NCBI GenBank assembly: GCA_963820495.1
Contig: CAWGAF010000001.1
Coordinates: 1,325,948 to 1,389,947 of the forward strand
Direction of reading: 5' to 3'
Length of the DNA stretch: 64,000 nucleotides
Source of the DNA: JBBIPA01 sp963820495
GTDB taxonomy: Bacteria > Chloroflexota > Dehalococcoidia > GIF9 > UBA5629
The translations under genes were made by a program, and so were the position numbers. The notes beneath the pieces are model-generated. The model did not search any database and was not told where the DNA came from. It saw only the letters and a list, made by a program, of their open reading frames with translations. Below are positions 18,351 through 26,109 of the stretch, in pieces (position 1 is the stretch's first letter; each line of letters begins with the position of its first letter).

Positions 18351-19250
18351 ATGTCTGACAGGTTAACCAGGGCTTTGTTATTAGAGTGGCGACGGGCACG
18401 GCGCAAGAATGCAACTGGTATTACTTACTGTGGCAAAACAGCTTTCCGCTGGGGAGAACGAACCTATGTTATGGGAATTGTCAATGTCTCTCCGGACTCT
18501 TTCTCTGGCGATGGCATTGGAAATGTTGATGAAGCTGTGGCGCAAGCACACCGTTTTGCTGCCGAGGGAGTGGATATCATAGATATCGGTGGAGAATCTA
18601 CTCGTCCGGGCACGGCTCCTAAATCCACTGAGGAATCTATTAAGGAGGAATTGCGGCGGGTGATACCAGTGCTGGAAAGGCTTGCTGGCAAAATAAACAT
18701 ACCTTTGAGCATTGATACTTATAAATATGAGGTGGCTTGCCAAGCTCTGGATAGTGGGGCTCAGATGATTAATGATATCTGGGGACTAAAGCATGATCCC
18801 AGTCTGGCTAAACTGGCAGCAGAGAGAAATGTGCCCATGGTGCTGATGGCTAATCATCGTGAGGAGCCTCAGCGCCATATCATGCCAGCGATTCTGGCTA
18901 ACCTCAAATGGTCTGTAGATACGGCGCTGGATGCGGGCGTACCCTGGGACAATATAATAATTGACCCAGGTATAGGCTTTGGTAAAACTGTGACACAGAA
19001 CCTTGAGATTATACGCAGACTGGACGAACTAAAAGTGCTGGGAATGCCTGTACTTTTAGCTACCTCTCGGAAATCATTTATTGGTCTGACGTTGGACTTG
19101 CCTCCTGACCAGCGTTTGGAAGGTACGGCAGCTAGCATTGCTATCGGCATTGCCAGAGGTGCTGATATGGTGCGGGTGCATGACGTTCCAGAAATGCTGC
19201 GTGTCTGCCAGATTAGCGATGCTATTATTAGAGGCCCTGTGAGCCAGTGA
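18351..19250 (+). CDS. folP: Dihydropteroate synthase
   Basis: 299 residues. The signature GIVNVSPDSFSGDG lies at about 43-56, followed by DIIDIGGESTRPG, INDIWG, and the C-terminal ATSRKSFIG and RVHDV blocks that line the pterin and p-aminobenzoate sites. It condenses 6-hydroxymethyl-dihydropterin pyrophosphate with pABA in folate synthesis. An N-terminal extension of about 35 residues precedes the barrel. There is no clear Shine-Dalgarno; a TAAAAT lies eight bases before the ATG. The stop overlaps the next ATG (TGATG). Confidence 0.94.
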   Translation: MSDRLTRALLLEWRRARRKNATGITYCGKTAFRWGERTYVMGIVNVSPDSFSGDGIGNVDEAVAQAHRFAAEGVDIIDIGGESTRPGTAPKSTEESIKEELRRVIPVLERLAGKINIPLSIDTYKYEVACQALDSGAQMINDIWGLKHDPSLAKLAAERNVPMVLMANHREEPQRHIMPAILANLKWSVDTALDAGVPWDNIIIDPGIGFGKTVTQNLEIIRRLDELKVLGMPVLLATSRKSFIGLTLDLPPDQRLEGTAASIAIGIARGADMVRVHDVPEMLRVCQISDAIIRGPVSQ

Positions 19251-19783
19251 TGGTAACCGCTTATCTTGGTCTCGGCTCAAATTTGGGAGATAGGAGGCAA
19301 AACTTGTCACAAGCCCTGCAGTTGATTTCGCAACAAGCCAAGATAAAGCAGGTTTCCTCTATATACGAGACAGAGCCCGTCGGCTTCAAAGAGCAACCTT
19401 TTTTTCTTAATGCTGTCTGTCGTGTTTCGACCACATTGAGTCCCGAGCAGCTACTTGACCTGGCCAAGAAAATTGAGTCTAACTTAGGCAGAATACCCAG
19501 TTTTCCTGATGCTCCTAGACTCATAGATATAGATATTCTCTTCTACGACGGCCGAGTTATCAAAAGTCAGGGTCTAACTATACCTCATCCCCGCTTGACC
19601 CAGCGGGCTTTTGTCCTTATTCCACTGGCTGAAATTGCTCCCGAAATGATTCATCCTGAAAATAGGAAAACAGCGAAAGAGATGCTTGATGATTTGGAGG
19701 ATACTGAAGACGTTCGCAAATGGGCTGAAGCCGAAGAAATTATGGATTTAAAAAGGAGGCACAATGTATCAGATATCTGTTGA
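19250..19783 (+). CDS. folK: 2-amino-4-hydroxy-6-hydroxymethyldihydropteridine pyrophosphokinase
   Basis: About 177 residues. Family hallmarks are YLGLGSNLGDR at the N-terminus, SSIYETEPVGF, FLNAVCRV, and the catalytic RLIDIDILFYDG followed by IPHPRLTQRAFVL. It pyrophosphorylates hydroxymethyl-dihydropterin to supply FolP. The ATG overlaps the folP stop; a GTG one codon earlier is also possible. The last 20 bases overlap the following QueD-like gene, whose ribosome binding site is inside folK. Confidence 0.94.
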   Translation: MVTAYLGLGSNLGDRRQNLSQALQLISQQAKIKQVSSIYETEPVGFKEQPFFLNAVCRVSTTLSPEQLLDLAKKIESNLGRIPSFPDAPRLIDIDILFYDGRVIKSQGLTIPHPRLTQRAFVLIPLAEIAPEMIHPENRKTAKEMLDDLEDTEDVRKWAEAEEIMDLKRRHNVSDIC

Positions 19784-20129
19784 GCAACACTTTGATGCTG
19801 CCCATTACCTCCGTGATTACCACGGCAAATGCGAGAAGCTCCACGGCCATCGTTTCAAAGTAGTAGCCCACCTGAAAGCAAATAAACTGAATGAAATCGG
19901 TTTAGCCTACGATTTTGTGGAACTCAAGCGGCACCTTGCCGATGTCATAGCCCAGTTTGACCATACTTGCATCAACGATACCCCACCATTCGATAAAATC
20001 AATGCATCTTCAGAAAATATCGCTGCCACTGTCTACCAGATGCTTAAACCGAAGCTTCCTGGAGAGGTAACACTATCAAGCATTGAAGTCTGGGAATCTC
20101 CTCAGACTTACGTCACCTATAGTCCTTAA
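19764..20129 (+). CDS. queD: 6-pyruvoyltetrahydropterin synthase / QueD family
   Basis: 121 residues. Zinc-binding histidines are in FDAAHYL and LHGHRF, and the catalytic pair H/D lies in the QFDHTCIND segment; the C-terminal EVWESPQTY glutamate closes the pterin pocket. The motif before the zinc site is C-E-K-L-H-G-H, so both the Cys of QueD and a neighbouring Glu are present. QueD makes 6-carboxytetrahydropterin for queuosine; some relatives bypass FolB in folate synthesis. Its place in a folP-folK operon with no folB makes the second role worth considering. AAGGAGG precedes the start. Confidence 0.9.
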   Translation: MYQISVEQHFDAAHYLRDYHGKCEKLHGHRFKVVAHLKANKLNEIGLAYDFVELKRHLADVIAQFDHTCINDTPPFDKINASSENIAATVYQMLKPKLPGEVTLSSIEVWESPQTYVTYSP

Positions 20130-20225
20130 ACTGAATGGGTTCCGAATGAACAAAGCCCATTCGGAAATGCCTCTTCTCACTATCATCGCGAGGAACTAAG
20201 CTACTGGCAATCCCGACTGCCTCCC

Positions 20226-20402
20226 CTAAGCATCAGGCGGCAATAGATTAGGGATACTATCCCTGATAGGGTAGCTGTGGTTACATTTGGGGCAGAATAG
20301 AGAACCGGTAATTACATCCCCATCCTTTTCTTCAACCACGTCTAGTTTAAGCGAACTCTTGCAAACGGGGCAGGCCAGTATATCCATAAGTTTCGGTTTC
20401 AT
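20226..20402 (-). CDS. Trm112-family zinc-ribbon protein
   Basis: A 58-residue gene. It begins MKPKLMDILACPVCKSSL and ends in the typical SYPIRDSIPNLLP, with zinc cysteines C11, C14, C37 and C40. This is the Trm112/YcaR-like fold, small proteins that often activate or pair with methyltransferases. AAAGGAG lies seven bases upstream of the ATG. It follows the neighbouring membrane-protein gene on the same strand by 11 bases, so the two are probably co-transcribed. Confidence 0.85.
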   Translation of the reverse strand: MKPKLMDILACPVCKSSLKLDVVEEKDGDVITGSLFCPKCNHSYPIRDSIPNLLPPDA

Positions 20403-20413
20403 CTATTGCTCCT

Positions 20414-20998
20414 TTATTGTTTTGGTTGTTCAAAAAACAGATAAGCCCAGATAGACATTCTGGCATATTGGGTTACTTTTCTTTCCTTTAATACCTGGGT
20501 AGGAACCTGACGGTATTTAACTACGTCCCTGTATTTGGTAACAGTCCGATATTTGGTCACTTCCTCGGGGTAGCTTACCTTGATAACTGCCTTGGCATAA
20601 CTATCCCAATAATAATTTTGCCAGGGGTAGAATGCTGTCCTATTATCGCTGAACCAGATTACGTAGGGAGAATAAGAGTAGCCAGAGAAGTTAACAGAAA
20701 CAGTAGAACCTGGCTTATCCACGTTAAAGGTATGTGACCAGTTATAGGAATTAACATAGGAATCGTAAACAGTTTCTGTTCTGGTTTCAATTGCTATATA
20801 CGGTTCGGTGTCAGTGTAGCTTTCGGGAACAGTATATGGCTCATCCCTCATCTCTGTGTCCCAGTAACTTTCCGTCACCTGGATCGGTACAGTTTTAATC
20901 GGCAGGGTAAATATGATAACTATGATGATAAAAGGAATAAGCCCCCACAGAATCGGCTTCCAATTGTCCTTCAATTGTTTTCTGATATTATTTGCCAT
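20414..20998 (-). CDS. Single-pass membrane protein of unknown function
   Basis: 194 residues from the start at 20998 (AAGGAGG upstream). One transmembrane helix at about 15-34 (ILWGLIPFIIIVIIFTLP) is followed by a Tyr/Thr/Glu-rich extracytoplasmic domain. That domain is full of short repeats of the kind Y-R-x-V-T-K-Y-R and E-x-Y-T-D-T-E-P, giving beta-strand-like alternation. The C-terminus has another weakly hydrophobic stretch. No known domain recognised. It may be a surface beta-rich protein; Trm112-like gene follows. Confidence 0.6.
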   Translation of the reverse strand: MANNIRKQLKDNWKPILWGLIPFIIIVIIFTLPIKTVPIQVTESYWDTEMRDEPYTVPESYTDTEPYIAIETRTETVYDSYVNSYNWSHTFNVDKPGSTVSVNFSGYSYSPYVIWFSDNRTAFYPWQNYYWDSYAKAVIKVSYPEEVTKYRTVTKYRDVVKYRQVPTQVLKERKVTQYARMSIWAYLFFEQPKQ

Positions 20999-21331
20999 GT
21001 CTAACCTCCTTGTCAGATATCCTGCCAATAGAATAGACTCCAAATATTATAACATTAGGTGTGTTTGTTGGTGTAAATATATTATTTACAACGTAAATTT
21101 ACTTATCTTGGTTTGGTCTTCGAACAATTCTGTAATCGCAAGTTCTCCCATTTGGTTACAAGGCATCTTCTAGTACTGTGAGCCTTTTTTATACAAGTGC
21201 GAGGGCAGCGTGATAATCTTTTTGGAAAAGAAAGCGGATAGGGGCGAAAGATTGGATAAAAACAATGTTGACACCGTTATGGCCAGAGTGTACTCTTATG
21301 TCTAGTCTAAACTGAAAAGGAGGAGGTTGCT
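20999..21331. other. Divergent intergenic region
   Basis: 333 bases between two divergent membrane-protein genes. It holds a TATAAT-like -10 box for the leftward gene (about 21047-21052, no clear -35) and a better promoter for the rightward gene at 21268-21296. Nothing else was recognised. Confidence 0.4.
21268..21296 (+). promoter_or_regulatory. Sigma-70-type promoter of the DUF4870 gene
   Basis: Perfect TTGACA at 21268-21273, 17-base spacer, TACTCT at 21291-21296. Predicted start of transcription is about 28 bases before the TTG start codon. Confidence 0.55.
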
Positions 21332-21658
21332 TTGGCTAAAACGTCAACTGGACTTGAAGAGAATGTTGCCGGGTTATTATGTTATGTCTTGGGTTGGATC
21401 AGCGGTCTGGTATTCATCATAATTGAGAAAGAGAATAAATTCGTCCGCTTCCACGCCATGCAGTCGATTATAGTGTTTGGAGTTCTTACCATTGCTCATA
21501 TTATCCTGAGCTGGATACCATTCATCGGCTGGGTGCTTGGCATACTCATCTCAATACTGGAATTTGTCCTGTGGATAATCTTGATGATTAAGGCTTTCCA
21601 GGGAGAAAAATTCAAGCTTCCCTGGGCAGGTAATTTCGCCGAGAAACAAATAAGATAA
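21332..21658 (+). CDS. DUF4870 small membrane protein
   Basis: 108 residues with three hydrophobic segments (about 10-30, 44-62, 66-88) and the DUF4870 hallmarks LLCYVLGWISGL and VRFHAMQSIIVFG. Start is TTG with AGGAGG upstream. The family is widespread and uncharacterised. The same domain forms the N-terminal half of the HD-GYP protein at 29281-30411, so this is a stand-alone paralogue of that sensor-like module. Confidence 0.8.
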   Translation: MAKTSTGLEENVAGLLCYVLGWISGLVFIIIEKENKFVRFHAMQSIIVFGVLTIAHIILSWIPFIGWVLGILISILEFVLWIILMIKAFQGEKFKLPWAGNFAEKQIR

Positions 21659-21686
21659 AATTCAACAGCGTTGCTAAAGAGGTTCA

Positions 21687-21746
21687 AAGGGGTTTTGCCC
21701 CTTAGAAAAATGCCTAATAGGTCGCCTGTGGGGCAGGCGACCTATT
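21687..21746 (+). terminator. Two hairpins downstream of the DUF4870 gene
   Basis: First hairpin 21687-21703: AAGGGG/CCCCTT with a five-base loop. Second 21716-21746: a perfect 13-base stem AATAGGTCGCCTG with a five-base loop. Neither has a strong T-tract, so they could act as a terminator, an RNA stabiliser or a repeated palindrome. Confidence 0.5.
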
Positions 21747-21817
21747 CCCTTGCAGTCATCTAACGATAACAAGTATAATCCCCAACAAGTTTTTGATAAG
21801 GTTCGGCACAATCATCT

Positions 21818-22120
21818 ATGGGGAAAATCTCAGTTAAATTGCCCAAACTGGGTGTCAATTTCTATAAAATTGTTGTCGGCGTTTGCTTTTCCCTGCTCTG
21901 GGCGAGGGTAATGTATCTTATCTGGGAACAGCCATCCTATTTAACCTTCATATGGTTCTATACCGTTATCGGTAGCATACTTTTGAAGTGGGTGCTTTTT
22001 GTCATCATTGACCGAATTCATATAAGGATAAGACTCAAGGCATTAAGAAAAGAACTTGACGAATCTGAGAGACGTATTAACGAGATTTTAAAAAACCGGG
22101 GTAAAGGTGAAAACAGTTAA
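21818..22120 (+). CDS. Small membrane protein, function unknown
   Basis: 100 residues with two hydrophobic helices (about 18-34 and 42-65) followed by a charged coiled-coil-like tail rich in Arg, Glu and Lys (about 70-100). No family recognised. There is no strong ribosome binding site before the ATG, which lowers confidence. Same strand as the next small membrane gene. Confidence 0.5.
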   Translation: MGKISVKLPKLGVNFYKIVVGVCFSLLWARVMYLIWEQPSYLTFIWFYTVIGSILLKWVLFVIIDRIHIRIRLKALRKELDESERRINEILKNRGKGENS

Positions 22121-22234
22121 CCACCAGACGAAGTCAGGCTATTTCACTACTACTTGCAGTTTTGGCGAGCATTGACATCATCCTGGAGCAGGTCTTATAC
22201 TCAAACACAATAGATAGAGTATGAGGGGTGACCA

Positions 22235-22612
22235 ATGATAAATGAGATTCTGATATATATTGGCTCTGCTGTAATCATCATATGGGGTATAGCTCATATT
22301 ATACCCGTTAAATCCGTAGTTGCTGGTTTTGGGTCGATTTCGCAAGACAACAAGCGGATTATAACGATGGAATGGATTGCAGAAGGTATAACGTTGTGCT
22401 TCATAGGTTTGCTGGTACTATTTATCACCATATCCGGAGGTTTCCAAAATCCAGTGTCCCTTAACGTTTATCGCGCCTCCGCCTTGATGCTTATTGTTAT
22501 GGCAATACTGACTGGATTCACTGGAGCTAGAACATCGATTGTACCTATTAAAATTTGTCCCTTTGTAAAGACAGTGGTGGCAATATTGTTTTTCCTGGGA
22601 ACTTATTTATGA
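22235..22612 (+). CDS. Four-helix membrane protein, function unknown
   Basis: 125 residues, mostly hydrophobic, with four predicted helices (about 5-24, 48-66, 78-95, 106-124). Reading frame is preceded by GAGGGGTG. It resembles small uncharacterised integral membrane proteins with no enzymatic motif. It ends 10 bases before the GalT-like gene and may be co-transcribed with it. Confidence 0.6.
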   Translation: MINEILIYIGSAVIIIWGIAHIIPVKSVVAGFGSISQDNKRIITMEWIAEGITLCFIGLLVLFITISGGFQNPVSLNVYRASALMLIVMAILTGFTGARTSIVPIKICPFVKTVVAILFFLGTYL

Positions 22613-22622
22613 GTGCAAGTGC

Positions 22623-23666
22623 ATGATACGTTTCAAGAAATTTCAAGAGACGGCTATCCTCCATAATCCGCTCAAGAACTTTGAACTCGAGATACAGCCT
22701 ATAGAATATCGCGTGGACCCTATTAGCGGTCTTGCCTCTACTTTCCACACACGCCCAACCTCTTCCCAAGTGGTGTTCAAAACTGATGAGGCTGTCACAG
22801 AAAAGCTGGCCAGGGAGACACAGGAGAATTGTCTATTTTGCCCTGACAAAGTAAGAACAGTTACACCTAAATTCCCTGCCGAATTAATCCCTGAAGGCAG
22901 ATTGACCAGAGGCGAAGCTACCATGTTTCCTAACCTCTTCGCTCAGAAGGGACATTCTGCTGTTATCGCTTTGACCAAGAAGCACTTCCTTAAATTGAAT
23001 GAGTTCCATGCCGAGGTATTGTATGATGCACTCAAGCTGGCTGATATTTACCTGCGTAGGGCTTATGAGGTGGATGGCATTAATTACGCCGAGATCGGTG
23101 AAAACTACCTTTATCCCAGCGGTTCCAGCGTACCTCATCCGCATATCCAGGCCCTGGCTTCTTACTGGCCTTATTACCTGATTAAGCTATACAGGGAGAA
23201 GGCTAAAAAGCATTATCAAAAATATTCTCGTAACTATTGGGATGAGTTGGTAAAGAAAGAAAAACGGTTGAAGGAGAGGTACCTGGGCAGATTGGGTTCC
23301 ACGGATTGGTTCGTTCCTTTTGCGCCCAGCCGGCATGACGAGGTACATTTTGTGGTCAGGGGCAAGTCCAACTTCCTGGAATTCGATGATTCCGATTGGA
23401 AGAATCTGGCTGACGGGCTTAGCCGGGTGCTGAAAGCCTATCATGATGCTGGACTTTCCAGCTTTAATTTTGCCATGTATTCCAGTCCACTGGGGCAAAA
23501 ACTCGATTACTTATGGGCTGGGGGTAAAATAGTTTCCCGCTCCAGTGTTCAAACCTATCCTACTAGTGATGTCTGGTATGGGCCTAACATCCTCCTCTAT
23601 GGTTTCATCACTATGCCGCCAGAAGAGGTAGCTAAAACTATTCGACCTTATTTCTCCAAACAATGA
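22623..23666 (+). CDS. Galactose-1-phosphate uridylyltransferase-like protein
   Basis: 347 residues of the GalT/HIT superfamily. The catalytic histidine motif is visible as SVPHPHIQ (His-x-His-x-Gln), and an N-terminal zinc-type pair CLFC and the FPNLFAQKGHS block correspond to the first GalT half. A C-terminal DEVHFVV/ FNFAMYSSP segment matches the second half. The family transfers UMP or AMP between sugar-1-phosphates and nucleotide sugars; substrate is uncertain. It overlaps the following rRNA methyltransferase by four bases (ATGA). Confidence 0.8.
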   Translation: MIRFKKFQETAILHNPLKNFELEIQPIEYRVDPISGLASTFHTRPTSSQVVFKTDEAVTEKLARETQENCLFCPDKVRTVTPKFPAELIPEGRLTRGEATMFPNLFAQKGHSAVIALTKKHFLKLNEFHAEVLYDALKLADIYLRRAYEVDGINYAEIGENYLYPSGSSVPHPHIQALASYWPYYLIKLYREKAKKHYQKYSRNYWDELVKKEKRLKERYLGRLGSTDWFVPFAPSRHDEVHFVVRGKSNFLEFDDSDWKNLADGLSRVLKAYHDAGLSSFNFAMYSSPLGQKLDYLWAGGKIVSRSSVQTYPTSDVWYGPNILLYGFITMPPEEVAKTIRPYFSKQ

Positions 23667-24439
23667 AATCAAATAATGCTCCTTTAAAACCTCTTAAATG
23701 GTATAAAGAACTTGCCACCGTGAAGGGACGTCTGGAAGCCGGAGCTTTCCTTATCGAAGGCGACAGAGCTATACAGCAAATCATTGGCAGCCACCCAGGT
23801 GAAATAATTGAAATTATATCGGTACAAAAAACTCTACCTGAATACCGCAATTATCCGCTGCGACTGATTACTGAAAGCCAGTTCCGTTCTATCTGTTTTA
23901 CCAAGACGCCACAAGGAATCCTGGCTGTTGTCCGCATACCAGAGGGTAGCTACTCAGACCGCCTGCCAAAGAATACCGGCAACAGGATATTACTGCTTGA
24001 GGATATTCAAGACCCTGGAAATGTGGGAACACTAATCCGCACTGCTGCAGCTTTTGATTTTTCAGGGGTCATTCTTACCCCAAAATGTGCCGACCCCTTT
24101 TCACCAAAATGTATTCAATCAACTGCCGGCAGTGTTTTATCGGTATGGTTAAGAAGAACTAACCGTTACCTTGATTTGGTGGAATCGCTGAGAAAAAACA
24201 GATATGCTCTGATAGCCGCGGAGCTTAATGGCACAGAGGAGCCATCGATTCTTTTCAGTCACAAGAAACTGCTGGTGGCGCTGGGCAACGAGGCGTCTGG
24301 GCTTTCCCAACAATTGCTGATTCAGGCAGACCATCGCCTGAGAATTCCCATAGCCCAGGAAAAAGCAGAATCACTGAACGTGGCAGTTTGCGGCGCAATC
24401 CTTATGTACTTGGCTTCAACAGATAGTGTGAGAGGTTGA
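23663..24439 (+). CDS. TrmH/SpoU-family RNA 2'-O-methyltransferase
   Basis: 258 residues. The N-terminal ~95 residues match the substrate-binding domain (AFLIEGDRAI, QFRSICFTKTPQGILAVV). The C-terminal SPOUT domain has the three SpoU motifs: EDIQDPGNVGTLIRTA, ALGNEASGLS and IPIAQEKAESLNVAVCGAI. These enzymes methylate ribose 2'-O in rRNA or tRNA with SAM. RlmB-like 23S activity is the likeliest, but the target base cannot be told. It is coupled to the GalT-like gene by a four-base overlap. Confidence 0.9.
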   Translation: MKSNNAPLKPLKWYKELATVKGRLEAGAFLIEGDRAIQQIIGSHPGEIIEIISVQKTLPEYRNYPLRLITESQFRSICFTKTPQGILAVVRIPEGSYSDRLPKNTGNRILLLEDIQDPGNVGTLIRTAAAFDFSGVILTPKCADPFSPKCIQSTAGSVLSVWLRRTNRYLDLVESLRKNRYALIAAELNGTEEPSILFSHKKLLVALGNEASGLSQQLLIQADHRLRIPIAQEKAESLNVAVCGAILMYLASTDSVRG

Positions 24440-24444
24440 AATAT

Positions 24445-24473
24445 TTGACAAACTCAATAAAAAGTCATATAAA
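24445..24473 (+). promoter_or_regulatory. Strong sigma-70 promoter placed for a leaderless transcript
   Basis: TTGACA at 24445-24450, 17-base spacer, TATAAA at 24468-24473. The first in-frame ATG of the next gene begins seven bases after the -10 box, so transcription would start at or next to the start codon. No Shine-Dalgarno is present. Confidence 0.65.
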
Positions 24474-24479
24474 CGAAAC

Positions 24480-25859
24480 ATGAGCAATGTAAAGCTATTA
24501 CTGTGTGCAGCTTTAGTGGCGCTGTTGGCTGTAATAACAATGCCGGCTGCGGTTACTGCTGATGGCTGAGGTGCCGGTGGTTGTCCCAGTGTCAGTTTGA
24601 CACCGAATACAGGTTGGGTGGGTACTAGTGTAACCATGACCATCCCCACCACTACTTATCCCATAGAAGGGGACTATAATATTCTGTGGAGCTCAACTGC
24701 AAAGTTCGAAGATGGGAAAACCATCATAATCAAAAGTGGCACCGCGCCTAGAGGCACTACCACTGTAGTTGACAGTTTTGCTATCCCTGAAGCATCATTC
24801 GGTGTGCATTATGTAGGATTTGTACGCCTTGGCCATGAGGACCAGCCTACCATTCTCTCGTTTAATGTTCAGCCTCATCTGAAAGTTCAGCCCGTTTCAG
24901 TGCCACCTGATACCACTGTAACAATTTACGGCACTGGTTTTTCTACTGGGGATACTGGTTCAATCATATTTGATGGTAAGTCGACCGATGTTAAAATCAC
25001 CACTAATGAAGTTGGTAGCTTCATAATTGACTTCATGATTCCCAATATCTCTGCAGCCCAGCACCAGATATCTGCTACATTATCCAAACTAAGCACCAGT
25101 GTTGCTCCAGCTACGCTGTTGGTTGTACCCGAAATCACTATAGACACACAACTTCCTAAAGCTGGTGCTAAAGTCAATTTTACTGGTAGGGGCTTCGCTG
25201 CCAATAGTAGCATATCTATCCAATGTAATGACCTGATTTTGACCAGTTCACCATCTACCGACAATACTGGCTACTTTACTTATAGTGTAACTTTGCCCCA
25301 GAGTTACCAAAACGGATACAGGTTTGTGGCTACCGACCAGTCTGGCAATACTGCCACACTCAATTCGACTGGTGGAAATACACCACCGCCATCAACACCT
25401 CCTCCATCAACACCGCAAACACCCCAGGAACCGGCTCCTGTAAATGGCAGGATATCCAAGCCAACAGCGATAGAGCCCAAAGGGCAGAGGTTCGGCTTGT
25501 TTGGTGCTCAGACGGTTAACTTTGTCTGGAATCAGGTATCAGCCTCGGGCGGTGTTAGCTATACTCTGGAAGTGGCGGATAATTATAAGTTTTCCGAGGT
25601 AAAGCCAGGCATGCGTGCTTCAGGGCTAACCCAGACTAATTACACTCTTGAACTGGACCCTGGCACTTATTACTGGCGTGTGAAAGCGGTTGACGGCTCT
25701 GGGAATGAAAGCGAATGGGCTAACTCGCTCTATACTTTCAATGTCGGATTGTTTCCTGGCTGGGTGCTTCCCATCGCAGGTGTGGTTTACCTTGTTATCT
25801 TTATCCTGCTTATCCGTGCTTTGCTACGCCGCCGCAACCGCTATTATCCTTACTATTAG
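24480..25859 (+). CDS. Secreted/surface Ig-like protein interrupted by one in-frame TGA
   Basis: From ATG 24480 the frame encodes a clear signal peptide (MSNVKLLLCAALVALLAV, cleavage near AVTA-DG), then TGA at codon 30 (24567-24569). In the same frame it continues without a break for 429 codons: IPT/TIG-like beta domains (residues about 40-300), a Pro/Thr linker (about 300-325), a fibronectin-like domain with YYWRVKAVDGSGN, and a C-terminal transmembrane anchor followed by RRRNRYYPYY. The only start after the TGA would be a TTG at 24597 lacking both ribosome site and signal peptide. So the intact protein needs readthrough or recoding, or the TGA is a recent nonsense mutation or sequencing error (GGA or TGG to TGA). 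Confidence 0.7.
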
Positions 25860-25862
25860 TTA

Positions 25863-25879
25863 AGAATAGAGTCTATTCT
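25863..25879. terminator. Hairpin between convergent genes
   Basis: Seven-base stem AGAATAG/CTATTCT with a three-base loop in the 28-base gap between two convergent genes. Likely a shared terminator, though no T-run follows. Confidence 0.4.
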
Positions 25880-25887
25880 GCCCGGTC

Positions 25888-26109
25888 TTACTTCCCCGGA
25901 ATTTCAATTACCTTGTTTCTATTTCCCAGCCCACTGACAACTCTTATAGAATGCTGCGGAACTTTAAAATAGTCAGCCAATAGCCTGATAACCGCCCTGT
26001 TGGCTTTTCCCTCTTTCGGAGGTTCTTTTACCCTTACCAGGAATTTGTCTTCTTTCTGGCTAACTTCCTCTACTTTTGAATTTGGTGTTACTTTAACTTG
26101 AATTCTCAT
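25888..26109 (-). CDS. YggU/DUF167 family protein
   Basis: 73 residues from the ATG at 26109. Hallmarks are VKVTPNSK at the start, the central VKEPPKEGKANRAVIRLLADYF and the C-terminal VVSGLGNRNKVIEI. The family is small, widely conserved and of unknown function. The start overlaps the mtaB stop by four bases (ATGA), so it is co-translated with mtaB. Confidence 0.88.
   Translation of the reverse strand: MRIQVKVTPNSKVEEVSQKEDKFLVRVKEPPKEGKANRAVIRLLADYFKVPQHSIRVVSGLGNRNKVIEIPGK

Noticed and set aside
24567..24569. Genome-wide recoding of TGA
   Set aside because: TGA ends many intact genes here (for example at the four-base ATGA overlaps of nadK, sdhA and yggU), so it is an ordinary stop codon.
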